Part shown: positions 44,634 to 54,009 of the stretch, in pieces
How positions within the stretch are numbered: position 1 is the stretch's first letter
How the letters are laid out: each line of letters begins with the position of its first letter
The notes under the pieces: model-generated
The model's database searches: none
What the model saw: the letters and a program-made list of their open reading frames with translations, nothing else
What the model was told of the DNA's origin: nothing
DNA from: Streptomyces katrae
GTDB taxonomy: Bacteria; Actinomycetota; Actinomycetes; Streptomycetales; Streptomycetaceae
Direction of reading: 5' to 3'
NCBI RefSeq assembly: GCF_000717655.1
Contig: NZ_JNZY01000032.1
Location: 1 to 64,000, forward strand
DNA length: 64,000 bases
Translations under genes and position numbers: made by a program

Positions 44634-45242
44634 ATGGGGGTACCGGTGGGCCGCAAGCAGCTCTGGGATCAGGCGGACGTACTGGCCCGCGCCATGCGAC
44701 TGTTCCGCCGCCGCAGCTACCTCGGGGCCTCGCTGCGGGACATCGAGGAGGCGACCGGACTGCATCCGGGCAGCCTCTACCGGGTCTTTCAGAGCAAGGA
44801 GGGCCTGTTCTGCGCCGCACTGGACGCCTACAACGACCAGGTGGTGCAGGGCCGCGTCCACGCCCATCTCCTGGAACCGTCGGACCCTGTGGCGGGCATC
44901 CGGTCGTTCTTCACCTCGACGTTCGAGACCGGCCTCGATCCCGATCCGGGATGTCTGCTCACCAACACCGCGGTGGAGTCCTTCACCGTTCCGCAGGCCG
45001 CCGCGGGAGTGCACCGAGGGCTGGAGACGATCGAGTCCGGCTTCGCCGACGCGCTGACGCGCGCCCGCGCTCTGGGCCTGCTGTCGGCGGATCTGGACGT
45101 CGAGGTGTCGGCAGCCCGGCTGCTGGCGCTCTATCAGGGCCTGCTGGTGCTGGTCCGGGCCGGCGCCCCCGTCACGAAACTGCACACCATCACCGAGGGC
45201 GCAATGGCGTCGATCGGCTCCGACAAAGAAGGACAGCGATGA
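44634..45242 (+). CDS. TetR/AcrR-family transcription regulator (202 aa)
   Basis: The N-terminal HTH is LARAMRLFRRRSYLGASLRD followed by IEEATGLHPGSLYRVFQSKE, the standard TetR pattern ending at GLFCAALDAY. The C-terminal ligand domain (TGLDPDPGCLLTNTAVES, IESGFADALTRARALG) matches the AcrR/YxaF-like type that has a CLL/NT motif and often senses aromatic or reactive compounds. ATG 44634 is preferred; a GTG 18 bases upstream would lie across the operator palindrome. It overlaps the next gene by four bases (ATGA), so it probably controls its own two-gene operon. Confidence 0.85.
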   Translation: MGVPVGRKQLWDQADVLARAMRLFRRRSYLGASLRDIEEATGLHPGSLYRVFQSKEGLFCAALDAYNDQVVQGRVHAHLLEPSDPVAGIRSFFTSTFETGLDPDPGCLLTNTAVESFTVPQAAAGVHRGLETIESGFADALTRARALGLLSADLDVEVSAARLLALYQGLLVLVRAGAPVTKLHTITEGAMASIGSDKEGQR

Positions 45243-45586
45243 GCGACTCGCAGCAGCTCTGGACGAACTACGCCGCGTGCTGGTCGGCCGACCCCGGCGA
45301 GCGGCTTGCCGCACTCGGCGCGGTCGCGGTCGAAGACGTCGCCTATCGGGACCCGGGCACGGAGGTCGGCGGGCTGACCGAGCTGGCCGCCTACATGGCC
45401 GGATTCGCCGGAGCCTTCCCCGGTCACCGATTCCGTATCGACGAGGTAGTCGAGCACCACGACCGGTCGCTCGCACGGTGGACCCAGCTCGGCGAGCAGG
45501 ACGAACCCGCCATGGCGGGCGTGAGCACCGCACTCCACCGCGACGGCCGGCTCGCTGACATCACCGGGTTCTTCCTCCCCGCGTAA
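45239..45586 (+). CDS. SnoaL-like / NTF2-fold protein (115 aa)
   Basis: Begins MSDSQQLWTNYAACWSADPG and includes VAYRDPGTEVGGLTELAAYM, FPGHRFRIDEVVEHHDRSLA and HRDGRLADITGFF, the usual strand order of the SnoaL-like NTF2 fold (small polyketide cyclases and unknown isomerase-like proteins). The ATG overlaps the TetR stop and is preceded by AAGAAGGA. No fusion or truncation. As the only partner of a TetR repressor it probably handles the small molecule the repressor senses; substrate unknown. A perfect hairpin follows at 45605. Confidence 0.85.
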   Translation: MSDSQQLWTNYAACWSADPGERLAALGAVAVEDVAYRDPGTEVGGLTELAAYMAGFAGAFPGHRFRIDEVVEHHDRSLARWTQLGEQDEPAMAGVSTALHRDGRLADITGFFLPA

Positions 45587-45604
45587 GCGGATCCCGCAGT
45601 CTCG

Positions 45605-45627
45605 CCCAGCCTGTCGCCGACAGGCTG
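45605..45627 (+). terminator. Terminator hairpin of the TetR/SnoaL operon
   Basis: A perfect 10-bp stem (CCAGCCTGTC with GACAGGCTGG) and a 3-base GCC loop, 19 bases past the stop of the SnoaL-like gene. The compact loop and position make it a convincing terminator. Confidence 0.75.
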
Positions 45628-45895
45628 GCGCCGCTCGGCGAGGTCACCGGCCACCGCCACTTCGGTGGCCGGGCACTGCTCCGACACGAAGACCGTGTCC
45701 TCCGTCGGGGCACCGACCGCAGCCGCCGACCGGGCTGCCGTGCCATCTCGGGCAGGGGCGTGGTCCGTGTCAGCGTTGCGGGAGTCGGCAGACTCTCGAC
45801 ACGGCGACTCAGTGGTGCCGTCCCCGCTCCGATCCGGCGAGGGCGGAGCCGCTCGCGGCCTGTTCGGGGAGCCGCCGTAGCTTCGGGTGGGCCCG
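45628..45895. other. Gap between the TetR operon and the Rhs operon end
   Basis: About 270 bases without a supported gene. Open frames on both strands have shadow-like composition. It holds the convergent 3' ends of two operons; apart from the hairpin at 45605 nothing stands out. Confidence 0.4.
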
Positions 45896-46906
45896 TCAGG
45901 TGGTCGTCCAGCGTTGCACCGTCTCTTGGTCGTGGGTGAGCCAGGTGCCGTCGCCGAGGGGCACGGCTGCAACTCCCGGAGCCTGGGGGTAGTCCAGTTC
46001 GGCGACGGGCTCGAGTGTGCGTGCGTCGAGGAGGAGGTGGATGCCCTCCTCCGCCCACTGCTCCTCGGCCGCCACGACCAGGATCCGGTTGTCGTCGACG
46101 AAGCCCGGGGTGTAGCCGACGAAGACCCACTCATCGGGCAGTACGTTGCGGGCTTCGACGATGACGTCGTCAGCGCCGTCCTGCGTGCGGCAGAGGTATC
46201 CCCCGCCGACGTCCTGGCTGACCAGCACCCCGTCCGCACCGAGTCCGACGTAGGGTTCTTCAGCAGTGCCCGCCGCCCGGACGCCGAGCCCGCCGGCCGC
46301 GTAGGTGACCAGGAGGCAACGGGCGCCGTCCTGGCCCATGGAGGCGGTCAGCAGGACCTCGGAGCGTGCGTCCGGGAACTGCTGGAAGGCGTAGGTCGCC
46401 GAGAAGGTCGGCAGGACGTGCTCGCTGAGCACTTCGCCGGTGGCCAGGTCGAGGGCGCGGCAGATGTCGCCCGCGGAGAGCCCATCGGGTCCGACGGGAC
46501 CGGCCATGGTCGCCAGGAGGACTCGGCCGGCGGGGTCGGGGGTGCACGCGCCAGCGGCCTCGGGCGATTGCTGCCAGTCCCGGTGACGGTGCTCCCAGCG
46601 GACGGTGCCGTCGGGCTCGTGGACGGTGACGGCCTGGCGGGTGCTGATGGCCAGGCCTCCGTCGGGCAGCGGCGAGCAGTACGGGCTGGGGTCGTCGGGA
46701 GCCGGGTCGGCCCACACGGCGCGGTCGGCGAGCACCCGGGACGGGTCGGTGCCGACCCTGCCGACGGTGATCGTGCCCTCGTGCCGGGTCACGAGCCGGT
46801 GCGCGCCGTCGCGCAGGAGCCAGCCGTCCATGTTCCCGAGCGCCTCGGCGATACCGGGCAGGGATTCATGGGCGAGCAGCCGTACGGGTACGCGGGGGTG
46901 GTTCAT
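45896..46906 (-). CDS. Probable immunity protein, beta-propeller-like (336 aa)
   Basis: ATG at 46906 lies 9 bases after the stop of the deaminase-type Rhs toxin, so this is the expected immunity gene. The sequence is made of repeated strand-turn-strand units: AHRLVTRHEGTITVGRVGTD, HEPDGTVRWEHRHRDW, ARTLEPVAELDYPQAPGVAA, ending WLTHDQETVQRWTTT, consistent with a beta-propeller or WD-like fold. It is large for an immunity protein and has no signal peptide. Alternatively it is a cytoplasmic sensor co-transcribed with the toxin. The name rests on position; the fold is judged by eye. Confidence 0.65.
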   Translation of the reverse strand: MNHPRVPVRLLAHESLPGIAEALGNMDGWLLRDGAHRLVTRHEGTITVGRVGTDPSRVLADRAVWADPAPDDPSPYCSPLPDGGLAISTRQAVTVHEPDGTVRWEHRHRDWQQSPEAAGACTPDPAGRVLLATMAGPVGPDGLSAGDICRALDLATGEVLSEHVLPTFSATYAFQQFPDARSEVLLTASMGQDGARCLLVTYAAGGLGVRAAGTAEEPYVGLGADGVLVSQDVGGGYLCRTQDGADDVIVEARNVLPDEWVFVGYTPGFVDDNRILVVAAEEQWAEEGIHLLLDARTLEPVAELDYPQAPGVAAVPLGDGTWLTHDQETVQRWTTT

Positions 46907-46915
46907 GTGCTCGTC

Positions 46916-49900
46916 CTAGTTCGGGTCCGGGGTATAGCGGCTCGGCCAGTAGAACTGCCGCCGGTGGGTGGGTTTGTCGTCACCATACGTCGGCCCCGCG
47001 AGCATGCCCTCGATGCGGATGATGGGAGCACAGAAATCGGGACAGACGCTGCGCATGGCCGCGCCGTGGGTGGGCAGCCAGTCATCCGAGCCCTTGCTGT
47101 GCAGGCGGCTGAGGTAGTGGAGGATGTTCTGCTCCGCATGCCCGCCTGGGACTTTGGGCGGTGTCGGGGGGAGGTACTGGTCGTTCGGGAGTGGGTACAG
47201 GCCCATCTCCTGGGCCAGCTTCCGCTGGGCGGGAGTCAGTTTACTCTTGCTGGTTCCGGCGACGATGAGGACGTCCTTGCCCTTGTGGCGTGTGGCGATG
47301 ATCGCGACGGTCTGCCCCTCCCGTTGCCGCTTGTTGGGCAGGACCTGGGAGATCTTGTGGGCCATGTCTTCCAGGCCCTGCATACAGGGCGCCAGGCCGA
47401 GGGGGTCGGCCTCTGTGGCGGGGTTGGTGACGTAGCCGGCGGGGTTGGGGGCGGGGTCCAGGCCGAGGGGGTCGGGGCTGACGTAGCGGCCGGTCTCCGG
47501 GTCGTAGTGGCGGAAGAAGTTGTAGTGCAGACCGGTTTCGGGGTCGGCGTACTGGCCCGGGAAACGCAGAGGGGTGTGGGCGGTGGCGTCCCGGTTCCAG
47601 GCGGTGGCGCCCCACTGCGTGGCCCGGCTGTGCCAGGCGGTGGCGCCTGTGTGGTCGACGAGTTCGGTCGGTGTGCCGACGAGGTCGGTGACGATTGCGA
47701 AGAAGCGGGAGTCGACGGACTCCTGGCCTTCGGCGGCGTTGTGCGTTGTACGGTGCTCGGCCTGGGCGATCGGGCGGTGATCGTCGTACTCCCAGGTCAG
47801 GGTGGTGCCGGTGGCCGAGTCGGTCTGTTCCGCCAGGCGACTGCCGTCCCAGCTGAACAGGGTCTCGGCGACGACGGTCCCGTCGGGGGCGTGCTGCCGC
47901 TTGGCGGTGCGGCGGCCGAGCGGGTCGTAACGGTACGTCCACCGGGTGCCGTCGGGTGTGGTGCACGCGGTCAGCCGGTCTGCGGCGTCCCACTCGTAGC
48001 GCCAGACGTCCGGCTTGCGGGATATTCGCTTCTTGCGCCGCTCGACGATGCGGCCGGCCGCATCGTAGGTGTAGTGGAGTCCTCCGGCGGATGTCAGCCG
48101 GTTTCCGCTGTACGCGCGCGGCCCGCGGGACTCGGGGTGCGGGGCCTGGTCGGGCCAGTGCGCGGACGTCTGGTTGCCCTCGCTGTCGTAGGCGTAGGTC
48201 TCCGTCCAGTGGTGGGCCGAGATGCGCAGTGGGCGTCCCGCCGGGTCGAGTTCGTAGTGCCTGCTGCTGCCTGTCAGCCCGTCGGTGACGGTTTCGAGCC
48301 GGTCGTCGGCACGGTACGCGTAGAGGCGGGAGCTGAGGGTCCGGCCCTGAGCGGTGAGACGGTGCTCCCGGACCCGGCCCGCGGTGTCGTAGGAGGTGCC
48401 CAGGACCACGGGCCGCTCGGGGCTGCCGAAGGACCGGGCCACTTCGCGGCCTGCGGCGTCGTGGGCGAACGTGATGCCGTATCCGTGGAGGGCGAGGTGC
48501 GTGCGGTTGCCCGCTTTGTCGTGGGTGAGGTGGGTGGTGGCCCCGCTGGGGGTGACGCGGCGGGTCCGGCGGGAGAGGGCGTCATAGCTGTACCGGCTGG
48601 TGCGCCCGTCGACGGTCTCGGCGACGGTGCGGCCCATGGCGTCCCACTCCAGGGCGAGCCTGGAGCCGGCGGAGTGTGCCTCGGTGAGGCGCCCGGACCG
48701 GTCGTAGACGTACGTGGTGACGGCGCCGTCGACGTCACGGGCGGTGACCCGGCCGGCGTCGTCCAGGTAGGTGGTGACCTTCTGACCCAGCGGGTTGGTG
48801 CGGGAGCGCGCACGGCCTGAGGGGTCGTAGGCGTAGCGCAGGGTGCGGCCGTCGAAGTCGGTTTCGGAGACCAGGCGCCCGACGGCGTCGTACGCGTAGC
48901 TCCAGGTGAGTCCGGCAGCGTTGTGCACCTCAGTGAGGCGCAGTTCGGTGTCGTAGCGGAACTCGTAGCGCGCTCCGTCAGGCGTGGTGCGGGAGGACGG
49001 CTGGTCGAAGTGGGTGTACTCATAGCGGGTGACACCGCCGTTGGCATCGGTCTCGGTGAGGCAGTTGCCCTCCCCGTCGTAGGTCCATCGCTGGGTGGCG
49101 CCGTCGGGACGGGTGTGTGAGGTGAGGTGTCCCTCAACGCTCCACGTGCATGTGGTGACGTCGCCGTCGGCGTCCGTGACCGAGACGGGCCGGCCGAAGG
49201 CGTCGCGGGTCAGGGTGGTCGTTCTGCCTTGGGCGTCGGTGTGGGACAGGACCATACCGGCGTCGTCCGAACGGTAGGTCTGGCAGATGCCCAGCGGGTC
49301 GGTGACGGCGGCCAGGGCGCCGTTCGCGTCATACGCGTACCGGGTGGTGGCCCCGTCCGGGGTAGTGAGGGTGGTGTTGTTGCCGCGGTCGTCATAGGTG
49401 CGGCGCCACACGCTTCCGTCGGCAGCGGTCACAACGGTGGGCAGACCCCGATCGTCGTACTGCATGGTGGCGAAGGAGCCATCCGGTTCGCGTACGGAAG
49501 TGAGGTTGCCGTGCTCGTCCCAGGTGTAGCTGACGGTACGGCCCTGGCTGTCGGTGCGGCTCAGGAGCCGGTCGTAGCGGTCCCAGACCTGGCTGACCGT
49601 GTTGCCCAGGGGGTCGGTCTCGGCGACGACCTGGAGGAGGTGGTTGAGCAGGAAGACGCTGGTGGCGCCGGTGGAATCGGTGTAGCGAGTAACGCGGTTC
49701 TCGGTGTCGTAAGCGAAGGAGGACGACAGGTAGCCGTCCGGCCCTACGGTCTGTACGACGCGGCCGGCGCTGTCGTACACATACCGGAAGGTCGAACCGT
49801 TGCGGTCGGTCCATGAGGTGATGTGATCGCTGTCGTCGTAGGAGAAGCGGAGCGGCAGGCCGGACGAATTGGTCACCGCGTTGAGACTGCCGCGTTCGTC

Positions 49901-51670
49901 GTAGCCGTACGTCATGACGGTGACCGGGCCCGCCTGGGTACGCAGCAGAAGCGAGTCGATACGTCCGTGGCTGACCACGATCTGAACCCGGTAGCCGCCG
50001 TGGTGACTGACCGTCGTGGGCGCTCCATCGCTTCGGCGGGTGAACGTGATGCCGTTGCCGTGGCGGTCCTCGATCCCGGTGAGCCAGTACGCCGGCGAAG
50101 TGTTGTACGGGCTGCCCGTGAAAGAGCGCGTTGTACCGCTGTGCGGGTCCGATATTCGATAGGTCGTCTGCGCGTCGGCCTCCTCGCTGTACGAGAGAGG
50201 CAGCCTGGGCCCTTCGAGCGGCAGGACGGGATCGCCGCCTTCCTCCGGGAAACGGGGGTAGACGAGGAGTGAGCCGTCCTCGCGCGCCCAGATCACACCG
50301 CCACCGAGCGGGTCGGCTTCCAGGCGTTCGTCCAGCGTGGATGCCCAGCTGCGGCCGAACCACTGCCCGTAGCGGTACCCGGAGAGGTGGGTCCGGCCAA
50401 GGGTGAGCGGCAGGGTGCCGGGGAGGGCGAGGTCGGTCTGGGGCAGCGTCATCTCGCCCGTGGCTACGTCGACCGGGTCGTTCTTGCAGGTCTTGCCATT
50501 CAGCGGGATGCTGTTGCGCCGGGGATCGTCCTTTGCGCCATGCAGCGAGTCCGGCTTCGTACGGACGTCCGCACCGTTCTTGCGGTGGTTTACACCTCCA
50601 CCTGCGCCGCTCTTGCCCTCGCCACCTCCGCCGGAACCTTTCTTCTTGATGCGGTTGAAGTCGTCGTGGAGGGCTTGGTCGTTCTTCTTGTGATCGGTGG
50701 ATATCTGCTTGACGGCCTTCGGGAGGGTCTTTCCGACGTGGTCGCCCATCGCCTTGGTGGCTTTGCTGAGGGCTGCCATGGCCTTGTCGGCGACGGGATC
50801 GATGGCCTGCGCGATGGAGTCGCGGCCGCGAGTGCGGCCATGGTGGTGCTTGGCTTTGGTCAGCTTCGAGGTGGTCTTGCCGTGGATGCCGGTGCTGACG
50901 TGGGTGAGGTTGTTGCCCGCGCGGTGGTGTTCGTCGTGTTCGATGTGCAGGTCGATCAGACCGGTGCCGGTGCTGCCCGTGGTTGCGCCATCGGCGGATG
51001 CCAGGTGGAGCGACTCCTTGCCCGACTGGACGCCGTCGCTGAAGCCGTCCTTGCCTGCCTTCTTCGTCTGATCGAGGTCGACGCCGTCCTGGATGCCCAG
51101 GGCCATGGAGCCAAGCTGGACGACGAGGTCCGCAGCCATACCCTCCAGGGCGGCGACAGCCGGTTCGGTCATGGCGGAGACGATGTAACCAACGGCTTCC
51201 TCGGCGCATTCTTTGATGAGGCGCTTGATGACTTCCTGCGTAGCGCGCATGGCGCCTGCGCCGATCAGCATCGACAGACCACCGGTGACCGGTATGAGGG
51301 AGAGGGCGATGCCAGCCTCGGAAGCCAGATATCCCAGTTGGACCAAGGCCGCGCCCTTCATGGCGACAACGGCGTCGGCCGCCAGTTCCATCGCCCCGGC
51401 GATGGTGCGGGCCGCGCCGGCAATGTCCTTGAAGTGCTTGCCCTTGACCTTGTTCCAGTGCCGGTTCAGAGCCTCGATCGACTCGCCCTTGCTGGCGGAC
51501 AGCAGGCGTTCGACGTGGTTGTTGGCGAGCTGGCCGTCGTCCAGGAGGTCGTCTGCGAACTCACGGAGCGCGTCGGCCATCTCACGGTAGGCGTCCTCAT
51601 CGACGTTGGGCCAGGCCACACCGATCAAGTCAAGCAGTGTGTCCGCCCAGTCGGGCACCGTAACCGACAT
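46916..51670 (-). CDS. Rhs/YD-repeat toxin with deaminase-like C-terminus (1584 aa)
   Basis: The N-terminus (MSVTVPDWADTLLDLIGVAW) is a WXG100-like domain with membrane-active helices (LVQLGYLASEAGIALSLIPV), suggesting type VII export. A His-rich linker follows (HIEHDEHHRAGNN). The Rhs shell starts near 393 (CKNDPVDVATGEMTLPQTD) and continues through YD repeats to DPETGRYVSPDPLGL near 1390. The last 160 residues form the toxin, with KVPGGHAEQNILHYL (His1511, Glu1513) and SVCPDFCAPI (Cys1543, Cys1547). This HAE plus C-x3-C pair is the zinc-site pattern of cytidine-deaminase-fold enzymes, with the second motif spaced one residue wider than the usual C-x2-C. A nucleic acid or nucleotide deaminase is inferred. 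The immunity gene follows directly. Confidence 0.9.
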   Translation of the reverse strand: MSVTVPDWADTLLDLIGVAWPNVDEDAYREMADALREFADDLLDDGQLANNHVERLLSASKGESIEALNRHWNKVKGKHFKDIAGAARTIAGAMELAADAVVAMKGAALVQLGYLASEAGIALSLIPVTGGLSMLIGAGAMRATQEVIKRLIKECAEEAVGYIVSAMTEPAVAALEGMAADLVVQLGSMALGIQDGVDLDQTKKAGKDGFSDGVQSGKESLHLASADGATTGSTGTGLIDLHIEHDEHHRAGNNLTHVSTGIHGKTTSKLTKAKHHHGRTRGRDSIAQAIDPVADKAMAALSKATKAMGDHVGKTLPKAVKQISTDHKKNDQALHDDFNRIKKKGSGGGGEGKSGAGGGVNHRKNGADVRTKPDSLHGAKDDPRRNSIPLNGKTCKNDPVDVATGEMTLPQTDLALPGTLPLTLGRTHLSGYRYGQWFGRSWASTLDERLEADPLGGGVIWAREDGSLLVYPRFPEEGGDPVLPLEGPRLPLSYSEEADAQTTYRISDPHSGTTRSFTGSPYNTSPAYWLTGIEDRHGNGITFTRRSDGAPTTVSHHGGYRVQIVVSHGRIDSLLLRTQAGPVTVMTYGYDERGSLNAVTNSSGLPLRFSYDDSDHITSWTDRNGSTFRYVYDSAGRVVQTVGPDGYLSSSFAYDTENRVTRYTDSTGATSVFLLNHLLQVVAETDPLGNTVSQVWDRYDRLLSRTDSQGRTVSYTWDEHGNLTSVREPDGSFATMQYDDRGLPTVVTAADGSVWRRTYDDRGNNTTLTTPDGATTRYAYDANGALAAVTDPLGICQTYRSDDAGMVLSHTDAQGRTTTLTRDAFGRPVSVTDADGDVTTCTWSVEGHLTSHTRPDGATQRWTYDGEGNCLTETDANGGVTRYEYTHFDQPSSRTTPDGARYEFRYDTELRLTEVHNAAGLTWSYAYDAVGRLVSETDFDGRTLRYAYDPSGRARSRTNPLGQKVTTYLDDAGRVTARDVDGAVTTYVYDRSGRLTEAHSAGSRLALEWDAMGRTVAETVDGRTSRYSYDALSRRTRRVTPSGATTHLTHDKAGNRTHLALHGYGITFAHDAAGREVARSFGSPERPVVLGTSYDTAGRVREHRLTAQGRTLSSRLYAYRADDRLETVTDGLTGSSRHYELDPAGRPLRISAHHWTETYAYDSEGNQTSAHWPDQAPHPESRGPRAYSGNRLTSAGGLHYTYDAAGRIVERRKKRISRKPDVWRYEWDAADRLTACTTPDGTRWTYRYDPLGRRTAKRQHAPDGTVVAETLFSWDGSRLAEQTDSATGTTLTWEYDDHRPIAQAEHRTTHNAAEGQESVDSRFFAIVTDLVGTPTELVDHTGATAWHSRATQWGATAWNRDATAHTPLRFPGQYADPETGLHYNFFRHYDPETGRYVSPDPLGLDPAPNPAGYVTNPATEADPLGLAPCMQGLEDMAHKISQVLPNKRQREGQTVAIIATRHKGKDVLIVAGTSKSKLTPAQRKLAQEMGLYPLPNDQYLPPTPPKVPGGHAEQNILHYLSRLHSKGSDDWLPTHGAAMRSVCPDFCAPIIRIEGMLAGPTYGDDKPTHRRQFYWPSRYTPDPN

Positions 51671-52217
51671 ACCCCACCCCCGTGGTCAAATCTGATCAAA
51701 CAACCGAACAGTCATACCACGGGGCCACTCTGACGGGTGATCCGCATCTGCGAACCGGACACCCAGTGCACATGGAGCCGCCGAGGTTGACGTGGCGCGA
51801 CACCCACATCGCACTTTGACGCCCCGGCCCTCTGCTGCTGGGGAATGCCCTTGTGTCGTCGTCACTCTCGCGCCGGCCGTAGCGGAGCACGGTCCTGCAC
51901 GGCTCCTTGAGAACTGAACGTGTGCTCCCGATTCCACGCCTGGCGGCCCTGCCGACGCAGGGGTGGACCGGGGGCTGGGCGCTCGCACGGTCTGCCCCCG
52001 CGGGCTCGTCGGGTTCGGGATCCTCGTTGGATGAGCTACCGCACGGTGACGCGTTTTTCCTCACGAGCTTCGAGCTCTGGACACGGCGTGCGCCCGTGCG
52101 GCCTTGCGGTGCCGCGCACGGCTGACGAGGTGGCGGGCCTTGGAGCCCTGGAATTAGTGCGCCGTGCGGCCCCGCGTGCTCGTCTTCGAGAACGGCACCG
52201 GAGAAGGGGCGGGATCC
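51671..52217. other. Promoter side of the Rhs operon and 5' side of the IS110 remnant
   Basis: About 550 bases without a supported gene. The left part must carry the promoter of the minus-strand Rhs gene, with GGGGGTGGGG as its ribosome binding site. The right part precedes the IS110-type recombinase. In IS110 elements the non-coding left end next to the recombinase gene encodes the bridge RNA, so a structured RNA could be present between about 51900 and 52217. I could not recognise its loops by eye. Confidence 0.4.
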
Positions 52218-53157
52218 ATGGACGTGTTCTGCGGGATCGACTGGGCGGAGGGACACCACGACGTCGCGCTCGTCGATGACACGGGCTGGCTGCTGGCCAA
52301 GTGCCGGATCAACGATGACCTGGATGGCTACCGGGTGCTGCTGGATCTTCTGGCTGAGCACGGCGACACTGCGGAGACGCCGATCCCGGTGGCCATCGAG
52401 ACCAGCCGCGGCCTGCTGGTCGCCACGCTGCGGCAGGGCCCCGGCAGATATACGCGGTCAACCCGATGGCTGCCTCCCGCTACCGCGACCGGCACGGAGT
52501 CAGCCGCAAGAAGTCGGACCCGGGCGACGCCCTGGTGCTCACGAACATCATCCGCACCGACGCGCCGGTGCACCGCCCGCTGCCCGCCGACACCGACCTG
52601 GCCCAGGCCGTCGCCGTCCTGGCCCGCGCACAGCAGGACGCGGTCTGGAACCGGCAGCAGGTCGCCAATCAGCTGCGGTCTCTGCTCAGGGAGTACTTCC
52701 CGGCGATGATCGAGGCGTTCAGGGACAAGCCGGGAACCCTGACCCGCCCCGATGCCCGCCGCATCCTGGCCGTTGCGCCCACACCTGCTCTGGCCGCCAA
52801 GCTCCAGATGTGGAGGCTGACCGCCATGCTCCGGCGGGCCGGCCGCCGGCGGGGCATCGAAACGGACGCCGAACGAATCCAGCAGCTCTTCCGCGAGGAG
52901 GCCCCGCGGCAGCTGCCCCTCGTCGAGGACGCTATGGGCAAGCAGGCACTGGCCCTGCTGCTGCAGCTGGACGCCGCCTGTCAGGCGGTCGATGACCTGG
53001 CGCGGGCCACCGAGGAAGCCTTTCGGTCACACCCGGACGCGACGATCATGCTGAGCTTCCCCGGGATCGGTCCCCAGGTCGGTGCCCGCATCCTGGGCGA
53101 GATCGGCGACGACCGGACCCGGTTCGCCACGGCTGGAGGGCTGAAGGCGTACGCCGG
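52218..53157 (+). pseudogene. IS110-family transposase (DEDD recombinase), frameshifted and truncated
   Basis: ATG at 52218 starts MDVFCGIDWAEGHHDVALVD, with the first catalytic Asp in IDWA and the Glu in VAIETSRG. Near 52455 the frame shifts, and the second frame continues with SRYRDRHGVSRKKSDPGDAL (DPGDA acidic pair) and a long helical linker. It reaches the C-terminal domain at MLSFPGIGPQVGARILGEIG and GLKAYAG, where the homology ends at about 53157. The rest, including the conserved serine region, is replaced by relaxase sequence. A frameshift and a 3' deletion make it non-functional. Bridge-RNA-guided recombinases of this family usually act at specific targets. Confidence 0.85.
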
Positions 53158-54000
53158 CCGACCTGCTCGCCAAGGGCGTCTCCCCGAAGAAGGCGTTCAA
53201 GGCCGGCGCCCTCGGACGCCGCGTGATGGTCACCGGCGTCGACTTCGTGTTCCGGCCGCAGCCGACGATCTACCTGGCGCTGGGGGATGAGGAGACCCGC
53301 AGGGTGATCGAGGCCGCGCACGAGCGGGCGATCGTACGGGTGCTGGAGTGGATCGAGGACGAGGTCGCGGTGATCCGGTACGGCAAGGACGGCATCTACC
53401 GGGTGAGGCCGCCCGGCGGTCTGGTCGCCGCGCGCTTCCGCCACTACGAGGCACGCTCCGGGATGCCGCTGCTCCATGACCATCTGCTGCTGTCGGTGAA
53501 GGGACAGCGCCTGGACGGGAAGTGGGGCTCGATCCACACCACGGCCCTGCACGAGGCCACCGTGTGCGCCTCCGCGCTCTACAACGAGCTCGTTGCTGCA
53601 GAGGTCTGCGAGGCGCTCGGGCTGGCGACCGAGCCGCGCATCGTCACCCCGGGGCGCCGGCCTGTGATGGAGATTGCCGGGGTGCCGCACGAGCTGATCC
53701 GCCGGACCTCCCGGCGCAGCGACCAGATCGCCGCCTGCCTGGAAGAGCTGGAGCACGAGTACGTCACCGCCGTCGACGACGACGGCGAGCTGAAGTTCCT
53801 GCCCGTGGTCTCCGAGCGGGCCCGCGCCAAGCTGAACGCCATGGCCGCCCGCAAGACCCGCCCGCCCAAGCAGAAGACCCTGCCGCTCGCGCAGTTGCGC
53901 GCTTGGTGGAAGGCGATCGCGATCCTCACCTCCGGGGTGGCCGCCGACGTCCCGCGCGTCCCCGGTATCGCAGACGAGGCACACCGCCCCGTCGACTGCG
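53157..54000 (+). pseudogene. MobF/TrwC-type relaxase fragment
   Basis: Immediately after the IS110 break the frame reads ADLLAKGVSPKKAFKAGALG, then GVDFVFRPQPTIYLALGDEE, GMPLLHDHLLLSVKGQRLDG and WGSIHTTALHEATVCASALY. HDHLLLSVK is the histidine metal-binding signature of MobF relaxases. The fragment covers the central part of the relaxase domain only. The N-terminal catalytic tyrosines are missing at the 5' side, and the helicase domain after about 53980 is gone. It shows that a conjugative plasmid or ICE once lay here and was broken by IS110-associated deletion. An open frame from GTG 53223 remains, but the product would be inactive. Confidence 0.8.
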
Positions 54001-54009
54001 CCGGGCGCC

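Noticed and set aside
45887..48820. A 977-codon plus-strand frame opposite the second Rhs gene and its immunity gene
   Set aside because: Composition is that of an antisense shadow (Val/Gly/Glu repeats); it crosses two convincing minus-strand genes.
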